DNA of 64,000 nucleotides from Alviniconcha marisindica (lineage: Eukaryota; Mollusca; Gastropoda; Provannidae): NCBI GenBank assembly GCA_018857735.1, contig JABMCL010001460.1:314501-378500 (forward strand). Direction: 5' to 3'. Both the position numbers and the translations under genes were made by a program. A model generated the notes under the pieces. That model was given only the letters and a program-made list of their open reading frames with translations, had not been told where the DNA came from and searched no databases. Below, in pieces: positions 1 through 60,850 of the stretch (positions are counted from its first letter, which is position 1; each line of letters starts with the position of its first letter).

Positions 1-355
1 TTGTCCCTAGCTAAAGATGCACCAGCTGATCTTAAGGATATGACACAGGACATGTTGTCCTGAGCCAAAGATGCCACTGGCTGACCTTAAGGACATGACA
101 CAGGACATGTTGTCCCGAGCTAAAGATGCACCAGCTGATCTTAAGGATATGACACAGGACATGTTGTCCCGAGCCAAAGATGCACCGGCTGACCTTAAGG
201 ACATGACACAGGACATGTTGTCCCTAGCCAAAGATGCACCGGCTGACCTTAAGGACATGACACAGGACATGTTGTCCCAAGCCAAAGATATGCCGGCTGA
301 CATTAAAGACCTGCTTACCATAAGCAAAAGAAGCCCCTGGCTGACCTTTAACTAA
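1..355. repeat. 54-bp tandem repeat, about 6 copies
   Basis: Unit starts around positions 18, 72, 126, 180, 234 and 288, with a GACACAGGACATGTTGTCC core. The period is a multiple of three, so both strands stay open. It lies in the 3' flank of BLTP3 and starts at the window edge. Confidence 0.9.
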
Positions 356-823
356 GGACATGATGCAAGACAGGTTGTCCACCGTAGCTAAAGAAGTTGC
401 AGGCTACATCGCCAGCCAAAGTCCAGCTTTCACCCAGGCAGAGTCATTTGGCAGCCGTGTTGCTCTGACAAGAGATGCTCTGACAGCAGCGTCAACTCCA
501 CACTCCAGCTTCCCCCCTCTGCTGCATCAGCAGGCAGCGATGTTGCTCCAACAGCAACACTCTGGGTGCAGCATCAACTCCACATTCCAGATTACTCTCC
601 CCCCCCCCCCCCCCCCCCTCCCTGCAGCATCAACAGGCAGCCATGTTACTCCGACAGCGACAATCCGACCGCAGCACTGACTCCACGCTCCAGCTTCTCC
701 CCCCGAGCAGCATCAGTAGGCAGACGTGTTACTCCGACAGTGAAACTCTTGTTTGCATCAATGAGTCCACCTCCCCCCCCCCCCCCCCCCCCCCCCAAAA
801 AAAAATACACCCCCACTGCAGCA

Positions 824-48697
<47,874 letters not shown>

Positions 48698-49171
48698 GAT
48701 GAAACCTCTGAACTGCTGGTACAGGAAGGAGCAATCACATTATGTGCAGACGATGCACCCGGACTGAGGGTGCCCACTCTTCACAACGCCATATCGTCAC
48801 TCCTACATACCGCGTACCACGCTAAAAAGACACAATAATTGAAAATAAAAATAATAAAACAGTAGTAGAGGCCATACATTATCACTGGAAATATGAATGT
48901 TCATAATATGATTTATTTGACAGAACGTGATAGCATTTTGTGTGAACAATGACTGAAATCATTTTTAACATTATATGCGGTTGTCACATAACTAAAAACC
49001 CGGTCGAGATATGGACGTGAAAGGAATCGGCATCCACGCCGACAGAAAGTTTCGATATTATTCAGTTTAGTATCATAAAAGGTCGTCTACTAGACGGTCT
49101 TTGGTTAATATTCTTTAAACCAGTTTGAGATTTTCATACACGGTTTTGTCGTGGTTCTTGTTGTTATTGGA

Positions 49172-49348
<177 letters not shown>

Positions 49349-49856
49349 GGGGGTGGGTGGGGGGGAGGCGATGTTTGATGACAAATTTGTATATATAATA
49401 TGTTAATATTGTGTGTTTTGATGTCGGTTTTGTTGTTGTTTTTAACGTGAGCCCTGTCAGTAAAATGTATGCGCGTCAGTATAGGACTCATTTGAGAAAG
49501 GGCGCTCCGCTGTAAAACCCACTATTATTATTATTATTGTTATTGTTATTTTAATTTTATTATTATTATTTGTTTCTTTCTTTCTTTCTTTGTCACGTTG
49601 TTGTGACTAGTAAAACCCACACGGCTGACGAAACTCAGTTATTCATCCCAAACATTTTGCATCAGTGGCGGCTACCCGGCGGAAACAATATCGATAGATG
49701 TTTTGTTTTTTATCAGTTCTTGTCGGGTTTTTTTTTTTTGGTTTTTTTAGTTTAGTTTAAAACGAAGAGGGTGAGAAATTCAGTCAAGAGACATAGAGAG
49801 ACAAGGCGAAGTAAAATTCATGCTATAATTCGCACTATTCAGCCAGGCTATAGCCG

Positions 49857-50188
<332 letters not shown>

Positions 50189-53100
50189 TGAAACACACCA
50201 GCTCAACCAATGCAGGTAAGTCATCCTGCATCTCATTTTTCACCGTTTAAGTGTTGTTTCAGTGTTATTTTGTAGCTTGAAAAAGGGGCTTACCCCAAAA
50301 ATTCGCATGTTGTGTTTTTTCATAACAAATACTGAAATAGTGTTCTTTTAACACGATTTTACGTGTTTGCATTTAATAGTTTACACCCTTCATCGTGCAG
50401 TTTTAGTATTGAGAAACTAACCCAAAACAAGTCAGTTTTTTGTATTGCCTTTTTAAATTTATTTTATTTCGTTGTTTTCCACTGAAATTGTTTGTTTATT
50501 TGTCTGCATGGTTAACTGAGAGAGAAATAAACAGAGAAAAAAGAGAAGAAGAAGAAGAAAGGAAAAAAACAAGAGGAAAAAAAAAAGAAGAAAAAAGAAG
50601 AAGAAAAAAACAAGAGAGAGAGAGAGAGACAACAGACAAGACAATATTATTTTATTGTCAGGCCGGAGGCCCATAACATAACAACAGGAGTGAACATTCA
50701 GACCATTCGAATTCTCTTGGATCCAATGACGGACTTAAACTCAGTTTTCTAGTGTTTAAAGCTTTAAAAACGAAGGTGGATAATTTCTCTATGGTGGGTG
50801 CGTTCGTGCTAGCTAATAATAAGGACAATTTAAACATGGATGGTTGTCTGTGGTACTTTGGTGCAATGAGTTCATCTCTCAAGGCTGTATACTTTGGACA
50901 TACTAGTAAAAAATGTACTTCTGTTTCTTGCGGATTACAGAATGGACAATTTATATCCCTGTCTCAAGCAAAGGATCTATACTGTAGGTAATGACATTTT
51001 AATGCAGACATTCCAATTCTGAATCTAGTAAATACTCTCCGCACGCTTATGTTGTTAAGAGTTTGAAGATACTAATGACTGATTGAAATTAGAGTATACG
51101 TTATAAAAATCGCGTGAACCCAGAGCAGCAAGCCAGTCTTGTTTAAAGCAATCAGAGAGAGAGAGAGGCTAAGATAACAAACTGACATTACACGTTGTCT
51201 TTAGATCTACCGTCTTGATTAACTCGACCTGTTTCCATATGAGTCATTACTTGTCACTAAAAATCAGTTTGTTGACCTGAAGCAGTTCTTTCACTGAGTT
51301 TGTTTGAATTTCAGCCGATGCCGAGAATGTTAAATTTTGACTGATGGTTTAACTGAATGGGTTGCTTTTTCATTTGTGAGCCGGAACAAATTCCAAAGCA
51401 GTTTGATCCTTTAACTGCCTTGGCAGCCGCTTTATTTGATGTTAGATTCGTGGACTTGAAATGCCGGCACATATATCCAGTAATACAGTAAGTGCAAATG
51501 CAGACATGAGTTTGGCAATTGTTACATTTTACATCATTTTCATGTAAGATGTCAGTCTATGTAGATTCGTTGCAGCCAAGGTGTGCACTATTATGCTTTG
51601 CTTAAAAAAGATTTTATTTTTATCGTTCTTGTGATTTTCTCAAATGGTAGTAGTCAGTAGTAACAGGAGTTTAACGTCCCGCCGTCAATCGCACAGGGTC
51701 AACTCAGGACAATCAAACTCTGTCATAAACAAATGTAGATTCCAAAATTCTTCACATAATTATATGTAAACGCTTTCTCGAGTCATTCCACAAAACGATT
51801 CCCTACACAAACATAATACAAAACATACATAAACAAACATCAAATACAAATTTTGGAAGCGGAGCCAACGGTTAGACCCTTCAATATTACCCCTGTTAAA
51901 CCGCTGAACAGCACAAAACTGAGACTAGGACATGCTCCTATCGTCGACCATTCCGTCCAGTTTCATCGATACCAGACTGATTAATAAACGGGTGAGAGAG
52001 AGAAAAACAAAATGGACAAAAACAATACAAAATATATATATATATAAATGTAAAAAGGTAAATATATGGCAGGCAGCAAGCTGCATGTACTACCTACCAG
52101 TGTTATCATCTCCTTGCTGCTCAGGTAGAGCGATACAAAAAACATTTAACGAACAAAATGTCAGTTTGATTCTTTTCTGGGGGGGAAAAAATGAATCAGG
52201 AGAATGGACCATTAGCAGGAAAATGACAAGACAAGAGGACTAGGCAGAAGAGAGGACATAGGAAAGGGGAATCATATGACAGCCCTGAGATTCCAGACAC
52301 TGATGAGGCATGGGCCTGGAAGGGGGGGGGGGGTCAGACATCCCCGGCCTCCCATCGGGGCTTCTCAGAAGGGAACCGCCGGAACAGAAGACACACTGAA
52401 GCGGCCAGGAAAACTGAGTAGACTGAAACGTGCAACTCGGTTTTCATGACTATTTATAGTTTTAATTTTTATGTTAGTTGTTTGTTGTTGTCGATTTTTG
52501 CTTTTAAAAAAAGGAAATATATGTAGTTTTGTTTGTTCAATTAGTGTGTGCGCGTGTACGCGCGCGCGTGTCAGTACGGGCGTGCTGGCGTTGTATACAT
52601 TGAAACTTGAAAACTGTACATTTAAAGAATGTGTAAGCGCATGTGGCCTCTGCGGGTTAGGCGCTCCATTATTATTATTATTATTTTACCAGCCGCAGTC
52701 AAATGGGGCAAATTAGTCTGAACGCTTGAATCAGGCTCAGACCCACATCGCTTTCCGGCACCCTTCTGAAGGAAGGATGCCGTAAACCAGTGCTTGGAAT
52801 TTGGCTCAGACCATCGTGCTTCCCACAACCCACGCAGCATAACATCGGGGTCAGATCAAAGCTTGTGAGACCGTCACTGTCGTGGGCGATACTGACAGGT
52901 CTGTTGGTGCGGAATCCTTTGAGTATGGGCATCGAGCGACGTGAGCACAGGTCACGAGTGCCGGGTCATTCAGAAAGAAAGAACTCGTTTTCTATGTCCG
53001 ATATAAAGTCAACTGGGCGTTTCAAACAGCGGCATGTCCCGTTTGGAAACAAAGTCCTCATGATATTTTGAGTGTTGATTTTGATCAGGTCTTCCCGCGG

Positions 53101-53936
53101 ACAGTTTGGAAAAAGCTACCCTCGTTTTATTTTATTTTAATTTTTTAATTTTTTAAACCGGTTCCAAGAAGGAGAAGAAGAAGAAGAAGAAGAAGAAAGC
53201 AGAGAGAAAAAGGTTCTGTCTTCGCGCTACGGAATCGATGGATTACGTGCAAAACAAAGAAAGAAACAAAAACAAAACGGCCACACAACGAAAAAAGAAA
53301 TCCAGAAATTAGTCAGATTATGAATTTAATCAGCTGCCAGTCCAGTCCAGTCCAGTTCAAGATGGTATCTATGCGCTCGGAAAAGCCCATAATTATGCGC
53401 TCCACCCCGTCCCTCAGAAGTTTCTCCAACGTCGCCTTTGAAACGGCTCCAGTGTTCCGTCTGAACCAGCTGCCAACCGGTGCGCCATTTACTGATTTGT
53501 GGTGCTGCGAGTTGAAACAACAACTCAGTCCGGTCATTTGCAAAGCAGGCATCACATCCTCGGTCTCATAGCTTGCTTAGGGCGGACATCCCTGAAACAG
53601 AACACCCAGTGTGTTTTCATGACCGAGTACGGTACAGTCTACAGTTAGGTCACGGTTTGTTTCGGACGGCATGCATCGTAGCCTATTTCCTGCACGGTGA
53701 ATGTTAATTTTTGAGTTCCGTGTTGCCCCCCCCCCCCCCAACTCCCCCTTCCCGCAAACTCCCCCCACCCGGCCTCCACTGACTCGGCTCTGTATGTCTT
53801 TGTGTTTTGTTTTGTTTTTTAAATTTTATGTACTAATTTAGTATCCGTTTCCTTTTCCTTGTTGTTATTGTCGTTTTTTAAAGCTTAATTTTATCCCTCC
53901 CCTTCCCCTGCTCTCTCTGTAAATTACCCAGTTTGT

Positions 53937-53938
53937 GC

Positions 53939-54027
<89 letters not shown>
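53937..54027. repeat. TG microsatellite
   Basis: GTGCGTGCG then pure (TG)n to 54027. Confidence 0.97.
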
Positions 54028-54031
<4 letters not shown>

Positions 54032-54149
54032 AGTTTTAGACTTTTTCGCTCCAGTTCTCGGTTTGTTTTGCTTGGAATTTAACTGAATGTGACTCATGCA
54101 GGGTGCAGCCATGTTGGTTCAATCTTTACAAATGAAGAGCAGAAATTGA

Positions 54150-54320
54150 AAGCGTGGCTCGTGACGTATATTTGATACTTTGGATGCCGTCACAAACTGC
54201 CGGGCACAAAATGGCTAACGTTTTTTGTTTGTTTGTTTTTGTTTTTGTTTGTTTTACAAACCGGACGCACCGTGTCGGAATCACTACGGCGGCCGAATTC
54301 TTTTTCTGTTCCCCGGGCTG
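54150..54320. promoter_or_regulatory. GC-richer patch with YY1-like AAAATGGC, possible promoter
   Basis: Contains ACAAAATGGCTAACG (YY1-like core) and CpG-containing blocks (CGGACGCACCG, CGGCGGCCG) inside otherwise AT-rich DNA. It lies between the divergent genes, just upstream of the possible leader exon at 54750. Weak, compositional evidence. Confidence 0.2.
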
Positions 54321-54749
54321 TATGTTTTCGCAGTCCATCTCAAACGACACGAGGGAAAAATTATCAAATCTATATTCTCGAATTGAAAAGGCTGTTATTT
54401 TTACTATATCGGGGAGTCTTAGCCTTTTATTTTGACAATGGGTCTTTAGTCAAAGAAACTGTAGAATCACAAGTCTTTACTTCCAATCCTTCAGGCAATG
54501 TGCTAGGCTTATTATGGGTTAAATGTGTTTATTCTGACAGCTATTTGTTATATCAAGTTGGCTTTAGTACTGTTATAACAATCGAAAATAATCTCTTTTT
54601 TTTACGAATCTTGTGTTTTAAGTCCTTTCCTGTTAGTGTTGTTAAAAGTCTGCCAGAATTCCCTTCACAGAGCTATAATCGGCACGTTTTGTATCCTTCA
54701 CAGAGCCTCAGACGGGGGATATGACATCATCAGTCTGTCTGCATCCATT

Positions 54750-54782
54750 ATGGCTGAACTTCCGACCAGAACCATCGAAATG
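54750..54782 (+). CDS. Possible short first exon (MAELPTRTIEM) of a plus-strand transcript
   Basis: ATG followed by 10 sense codons runs directly into a strong donor (ATG|GTAAGT). It lies downstream of a GC-richer patch around 54,150-54,320. It could be an alternative leader exon of the LNX gene 8 kb downstream, or chance. No partner exon could be matched in phase. Confidence 0.22.
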
Positions 54783-56314
54783 GTAAGTAACCCATTTATA
54801 ATCAAAAATTTGAATGGAATTTTCCTGCTTTTTGTGTTTATTTGCAAGCACGGTATTTTTAAGACTCTTCCGTAGCTAACGCACAATAGAATAAAGCAAG
54901 GGATGAAGGGTAATGGACAGCAAAGTTGCACAAATCGCTTGGACCGCCGGTGCCACCATTTTCTGTCTGCGGAGCCATGATAGCCTGTCACTGTGTCAGA
55001 CACTGTTATTAATATTTTGGATATTTTTTGTGTATTGGTCGTTGATTTGTTGTGTCTTGATAGTTCCGTTCTACATGGGTATTCAAATTTGTGCGAACAA
55101 AGATGTAGTGTTTCATGGAATTGGATCAAAACTCTTACCTCATCGATCGCAAGCCTAGTGGGTCAGTGCCCTGAGTGCATTGTCCTCGTCAGGTCGCACA
55201 TCTTCCTCCATTGAACAAAGAGCTAGTTGCTTTCATTGTTTACCCTACATTATTTGAACATTAATGAACACTTGATATCGGAGTGTTGTTGTCACTACGA
55301 CCACTGAACCAGTGGTTTGACTGGTTTTACCACAGAAATTTGTGTCCAAGCTTTTGGAAAGTGCATAATCACTCCCTCTCCCTCTGTCACAGTGTCAGTT
55401 AGCGAGACTCAGTGTCATTGGTATCAGATTTTGTGTACGTGTGAATTAAAGTGAAGATCCAGGAGAATGTGAAATCATTTTATGCAAAGGGTCTTGCATG
55501 TGTCAACTTGTAACAATGTAACTTTGTAACAATGTAAGTCTTTGAAATTTGAACTCTGAAATTGTTTTTGTTTCCAGCACACACTTTGATGTGTTCCTTT
55601 TTTCTTTCTTTGATCCGTCACAATGGCCAGCCAGTCATGATCAGTACAGCGTGGAAACTATATTACAGGAGAGGTGTGTGTGTGTGTGACACTTCATTAG
55701 TGAAAATGACACTGTAATAATTTAGCTTTCTATAATCTATAAGCATAAATTATAATATAACCTACAGTCTACCAACATTTGTTCCAACATTTTTGCAAGT
55801 AAATTATCTCAGCTATTGAAAGCCTAAGTATTTATAATTTGGCAAATGCCAGTCAGCTCTAACTAAGCAATGCAGACATGAAACAGTGATAACTTTTGGT
55901 TATTAAGATAATAATCTTGAACAAAACCTGTATAGTTTTCTTTATTGAGAGTAAAACAGTTAACTTCAGCAGATGTAGAAGACTAGAATGAGAAATGAGT
56001 TCTTCAAGAATAACTCTCAGACTTGTTTGTGCTTATGTTGTGTATGTTTTTATCAGATCTGTTAGTATTAGTAATACTATTACTGATAAATTCAAAATTG
56101 TAATCTTGCTTTACATTATATTCCCAGCAGTTTTTACTTTTATCCCCAATTTGTTAGCATGAGTTACATGTTGGTGACATAAATTTCTAAAACCACATAC
56201 AGTTTTTCTGTGCCTAATTTAAAACTGCTGAATCTTTTTCATCTATAGCCAGAATTAAAAAAGGAACCCCCACTATCAAAGATGATTGTGATATGTTGGA
56301 GAGATTTAGCTTTT

Positions 56315-56485
56315 TTGGAGAGAGTTAGCTTTTGTGTGAACTTACTGGGAAATTAGACTTTTGCAATTGCAGTACTTACTTAGTTTTGAGTCAATGTCCT
56401 TCAGGACTCAAACTAAATAAGTAAGTACTGCAGTTGCAAAAGTCTAATTTCCCAGTATGTTCACACAAAAGCTAACTCTCTCCAA
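56315..56485. mobile_element. Fold-back element with about 78-bp arms
   Basis: 56315-56392 pairs with 56405-56485 almost perfectly (GGAGAGAGTTAGCTTTTGTG at the tips) around a 12-nt spacer. The tip (TTGGAGAGA) and the inner end (TTAGTTTGAGTC) are each repeated once just outside. Confidence 0.85.
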
Positions 56486-58967
56486 CTTAGTTTGAGTCAT
56501 GGTCCTGCAGGATTGCCCTGATATAACTGCACTGGTTGACTGGGTGTAAAAACACCAAGTTACGTACTTACTTACTGGTCCTTCAGGATTTAATTCCCTG
56601 TAATCTTGCTATCTTTGCCTTTGGGCATTTCAGCCATTTGGCTGTTTGTGGGTCCCCATTCATTCTCAGTCTCACCTCATTATTTAAAAAAAGAAAAGAA
56701 AAAAGGAAAAAAAGAAACTTTAGTTAGTTAATTACAGTAATTGTACTTCTACATTCAAGTCACTTTGGTTATGCTGGACATTTTAATCTGTCTGAAGTTG
56801 GTTCACAGGGATGAAGTCCAGTAATGTCTTTTCCAGGTCTTGGCAGCAGGCCTACCAGCTGTTAATATGCTGATGGCCCCCCTACCCCTTCCTCCATTTT
56901 ATAAACACACAGCAATGCAACAAGAGTGCTTCTCAGGTCTGAAAGCGAAGGAATGATCATCATCAAATAACAATGTTGTGAAAACAGTTGAGCCAAAAAT
57001 CAGGTTGACATTGTGATAATCTTCACAAAGCCTGTACAAGTAACAAGACTTTGAAGGTGGTAGATGTGTTCCAAAACTGTCATTCCTGTTTGTTGCTACT
57101 CTTGGATTCACAGTGTGAGTAGGAAAACCCCAGAATGATCACAGTAGTCATGGCAGCTGTATCTGATTGATTCATTGCCATGACTGTCTTGACAGGTTTC
57201 CTTGAGCCAGGGTCATCTGCTTCTGATGTCAGACAGGTTTGAAAAATGTCTAGTGTGATCACTGGTTGGAGAATGTGTTCAGAGTTGTAGGGTCTTGTCA
57301 CGCAGGGACACTCATCCCTGTCAGAAATCTTGAGATGATGTTCTGATGTAGGTGGCTTGACAGCAGCCTGCAGTGGCCAGTTCTTAGTGGGATGAAGGGG
57401 TCTTCTGGTGCCTCTGCCGATGTTGGATGGGGTCAGCATGCCTGCTTGCTCTCCACTGGGAGTTGTATTGGTTGTGGATGGTTGATGAAGGTCAAACTGT
57501 GCATGGTTGTCACATAATCATAATCCTGATTATTGACAAGATCGTGTTATTCTCCGCTCTCGAGCAGGCTCACTGTGCTGCACATGTTTTTGAGTGCATA
57601 CCGGGTTATTTTAGCATTTCCAGCATCTGTCAAACTCTGACATGGACTACAGGATCTTCAGCCTGGAGATGTGATCTTTTTGTGTGTGTAACATGCAGGG
57701 GACCTCCGTTTTTAGTCTCATCCAGATGGCTTTTGTGTGGTATGGGGTTGTTTTGTCTGAAAGTGGAATACACTTCCACTTAGTATCTTCCATGATCAGT
57801 TATGTGATAAAGATCTCTACTTAGAGTATGTTGAATGAAAGAGGCTAAAAAAATAATTAAAAAATAAAATTGAATTATTTTATTTTGTTAATAAATTTTT
57901 AAAAAACTACAAAAATGTTTTAACTGTTTGAAAGTCTATTCAGCTTAAACAGTACTTGCCAAGTCAACAAAGGGGAGGGGGGGGGGGGGGGGGGGGGGGG
58001 GTAAAAAAGAGAGGAGCTTTTAGCACAAGTGAAAGGTGCAGAAGATCAGTTGCCAGCGCCAGTTTTGTTTGGCATCTTCATGCAATGGCTGCCTTTTGGT
58101 TCCAAAGAAAACATTGTAATTGCATCTTGTTGCTTTCTACCGCTTGCCACAATAATTACTGAGGGCACAGCAGAGCAGTGCTTTTTGGGATGGATGCCAA
58201 AATTGTTCTTTATTTTAGTGCTGTTTGCCAAGAAGTAAGCACACACAGAGTGCATAGTGCTAGCAAGAACTATTACAAGTTCCTCTTATGTTCGCCCTGT
58301 TGTTAATCAAATCAATTTTTGTGACATCGTCAGTTTACGTATGATTCGTGCTGTACTAATAAGTATTTTTGCTTGTTGCATGGCCCAGCTGTTATGTTGT
58401 TAATGAGTTGTTATATAAGAAATAAATTTTGTTTAAACCAAGAACTAAAAAGTAATCATGGTGGAGCTTTCATGATTTTGTTTGCTGGTTGTACTAACGA
58501 CAACCAAGGTCAGGGAGGCAGGGGAGTTAGCTGCATTGACAATCACGTTCATGGAACCACCCCATACATGGCAAACTTGATCATGATTTTTGTTAAATTT
58601 GACTGATCTAGAGATAATTGACGGGAAAATAAAAGTTAATGCTAGAATTTTCTTGTATACTGTTTACTTTAAGCAAAAAATCCTCAGTGACATTCAGGCT
58701 AGGCATTTTTTGAATTGATAGTGATACATGTGTAAACGTTACCAACTTTTGCAAATTAAATATATATATATCATTGTTTTAAGTTTATTCATACATCATA
58801 ATCATAAATTCAACAAACAAGTTTTGCAAAACAATAGACCACCATATTTTCCTCTCTTATGTTGCTGTTTTCCTCTGTTGTAAGCCCCTCTACATAATCT
58901 GTTTAAGTTATGGCTAGAAATTGTGTATAGCATAGGTGTGTGCATGGGCACATTGTTGTGTGTTTGC

Positions 58968-59156
58968 CTAACCCCTTCACTGCTCCAGACAGTATATTTT
59001 CCAGTGTGTAACAAATCTGCTTTGGATACTGTGTATTTTGATGGAAATCCTTTCACGTGCTATTGCCAAAAAATAGAAGAAAAGAAAAAACTGAAGGATT
59101 TCAAATTTGCAGTTTTACTGGTCATTTTGAAATGAAATATGGCAGTGAAAAGGACC
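58968..59156. mobile_element. Degenerate piggyBac-like MITE, third copy
   Basis: Begins CTAACCCCTTCACTGCTCCA and ends GGCAGTGAAAAGGACC. The internal TTTGATGGAAATCCTTTCAC-type sequence and AAGGATTTCAAATTT match the 6690 element. TTAA is mutated at the left and lost at the right. Confidence 0.65.
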
Positions 59157-59344
59157 TCACTGCACTGCATTAGTAAAAAAAATAATCAGGGTTTGTGTTA
59201 ACCAGTAATTTCTGGTATTTTACTGGTTAATATCAGTGTACATTGAAAACAAAATGAGCAATTAGTCAGACATACCAGTTGTGATTGTGTTAGCCTGGTT
59301 CTAACAACAACAACCAAGTTTTTAAATGCAGCACAGTGAGAGAG

Positions 59345-59348
59345 TGTG

Positions 59349-59382
<34 letters not shown>

Positions 59383-59558
59383 TGTGTTCTAGACAGGGAA
59401 GGGAGCTGGGTATTTGCTAGTACAGCTCTAGAAGTAGTACGGACAGCTGTGCATTCGACCAGTTACAGTAATTATCTGACACCTTTCAGTGAACCACTTT
59501 CACCACCTTATAGATGTTACACCAGTTTGTAAAATGTCTAGCATGATCACTGAAAATT
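59345..59558 (-). repeat. Dispersed repeat family B, copy 3 (inverted), with TG microsatellite
   Basis: (TG)n at 59347-59383, TTCTAGACAGGGAAGGGAGC, then ACCACCTTATAGATGTTACA and AAATGTCTAGCATGATCACTG. A fragment of the same end is at about 57233-57266. Confidence 0.8.
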
Positions 59559-60342
59559 AGTGCATCAAATAAATAAACTGCACTCGGTCACACATTCTGA
59601 TAAGTAGTAATATTGTATCAAGGCTATCCTGTTTGCATTAATAAATGCAGTTCACAGCGTTTATGCTGTGATTCATAATGTACTCTAATTTTAATACAAA
59701 ATGAGGAGGGGGGTTTTGACCATGAAAAAAAGAGAGAGAGAAAGAGAGAAATTACAAAGGAGGAGGGGACAAAATATTTTCCTGCCCTGGAAGTTTTTTT
59801 CTTCTGTTTTTTGTTGTTGTTGTTGTTACGTGTTAGGTCAGATAGTGATGATTATCAGATTATCGCCAGTGCCATATTTCTGGCTGTCAAGCGGTGACTT
59901 ATTCAGTATGTATTAATTGCTGTGCTTTATACTCCTTGTGAGACCTGTTAAATGACTTAGCATTTCCATTGGTTAACCAGGAAGAAAAAGAACATGGATG
60001 ATCTATCAGTCTCTGTGCTCATATTGATGGTTTAGTGTTGGCTGATCTGATCTTTACGGCCATTGTTTTGCCAAAGGCAGTAGTTTCAAAAGAGGGGGCG
60101 GGGTTACTAGTGGTTGAAGATGGAGTGTCTTTTCCTCCTACTGTACACCCACAGCCCCAGTGGCTGAAGCGAAAGGAGGGCGAGGGGACACGTCGGCAGC
60201 TATTTTTAGCTGTGATGCAAGAGACATTCCTCCCCAAAGCCAGACATGTTCATTTCATCAGCACCCAGACAGCCCCTTGTGTGAGGCTGTAATACATTAC
60301 TGGTGAAAAATCAATATTGTACGTCGTGTACTGTACTACACT

Positions 60343-60850
60343 TTGCCATCATCAGTCCAGGGTTGGCTGGATTTTTGTGTGTGGGGGCGCTTCGGGGAGG
60401 AGAGTTCGAGAATCTGTGCCTTTTCAGCCAGTACTTTAATGACAGCGTCTGTCTGTGCGTCTGTCTGTGTGTGGCATTGTGAAGTCGGGCCGCCGTCGCC
60501 CAGACAAAGGGAGAGAAATCGAGGCCGCTTACTGTACACAGTCGAGTTGTCAGCTGTTTGCTCCAGTGGAGTTTCTCAGGCAGTTATTTTCGGCCTGAAT
60601 GGCGCTTATGTCAAGGAAAGGCCAGTCGCCTATTTTGTGACCTATGTGGCTGATATAAGGTGATCGTGTAGGCCAGTGCACACACACACACCACTGCGCA
60701 CACAGTTGCGGGAGTAGGAACTGTGAAAACCAGAAAGGCTTGGGCGGCGGTTTGAGGCAGAAAGGATGCTGAGCTGTCATTGAGAGGTATGGCTGTGCCG
60801 CGCCAGCTGCAGTACCGGTAGGCAAAACTTGGCAGGAACCGTGTCAACTA
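60343..60850 (+). promoter_or_regulatory. GC-richer patch, candidate LNX promoter / 5'-UTR region
   Basis: Locally GC- and CpG-rich compared with the AT-rich flanks, with blocks such as GGCCGCCGTCGCCCAG. It lies 2.3-2.8 kb upstream of the LNX start codon. This is inference from base composition only; no TATA or initiator was identified with confidence. Confidence 0.25.

Noticed and set aside
57080..57439. 119-codon minus-strand frame
   Set aside because: Reads somewhat like protein but has no splice context or recognisable family, and it overlaps a fragment of repeat family B.
60035..60292. 85-codon plus-strand frame in the upstream region of LNX
   Set aside because: No recognisable domain and an equally long minus-strand frame; probably chance in a GC-richer stretch.
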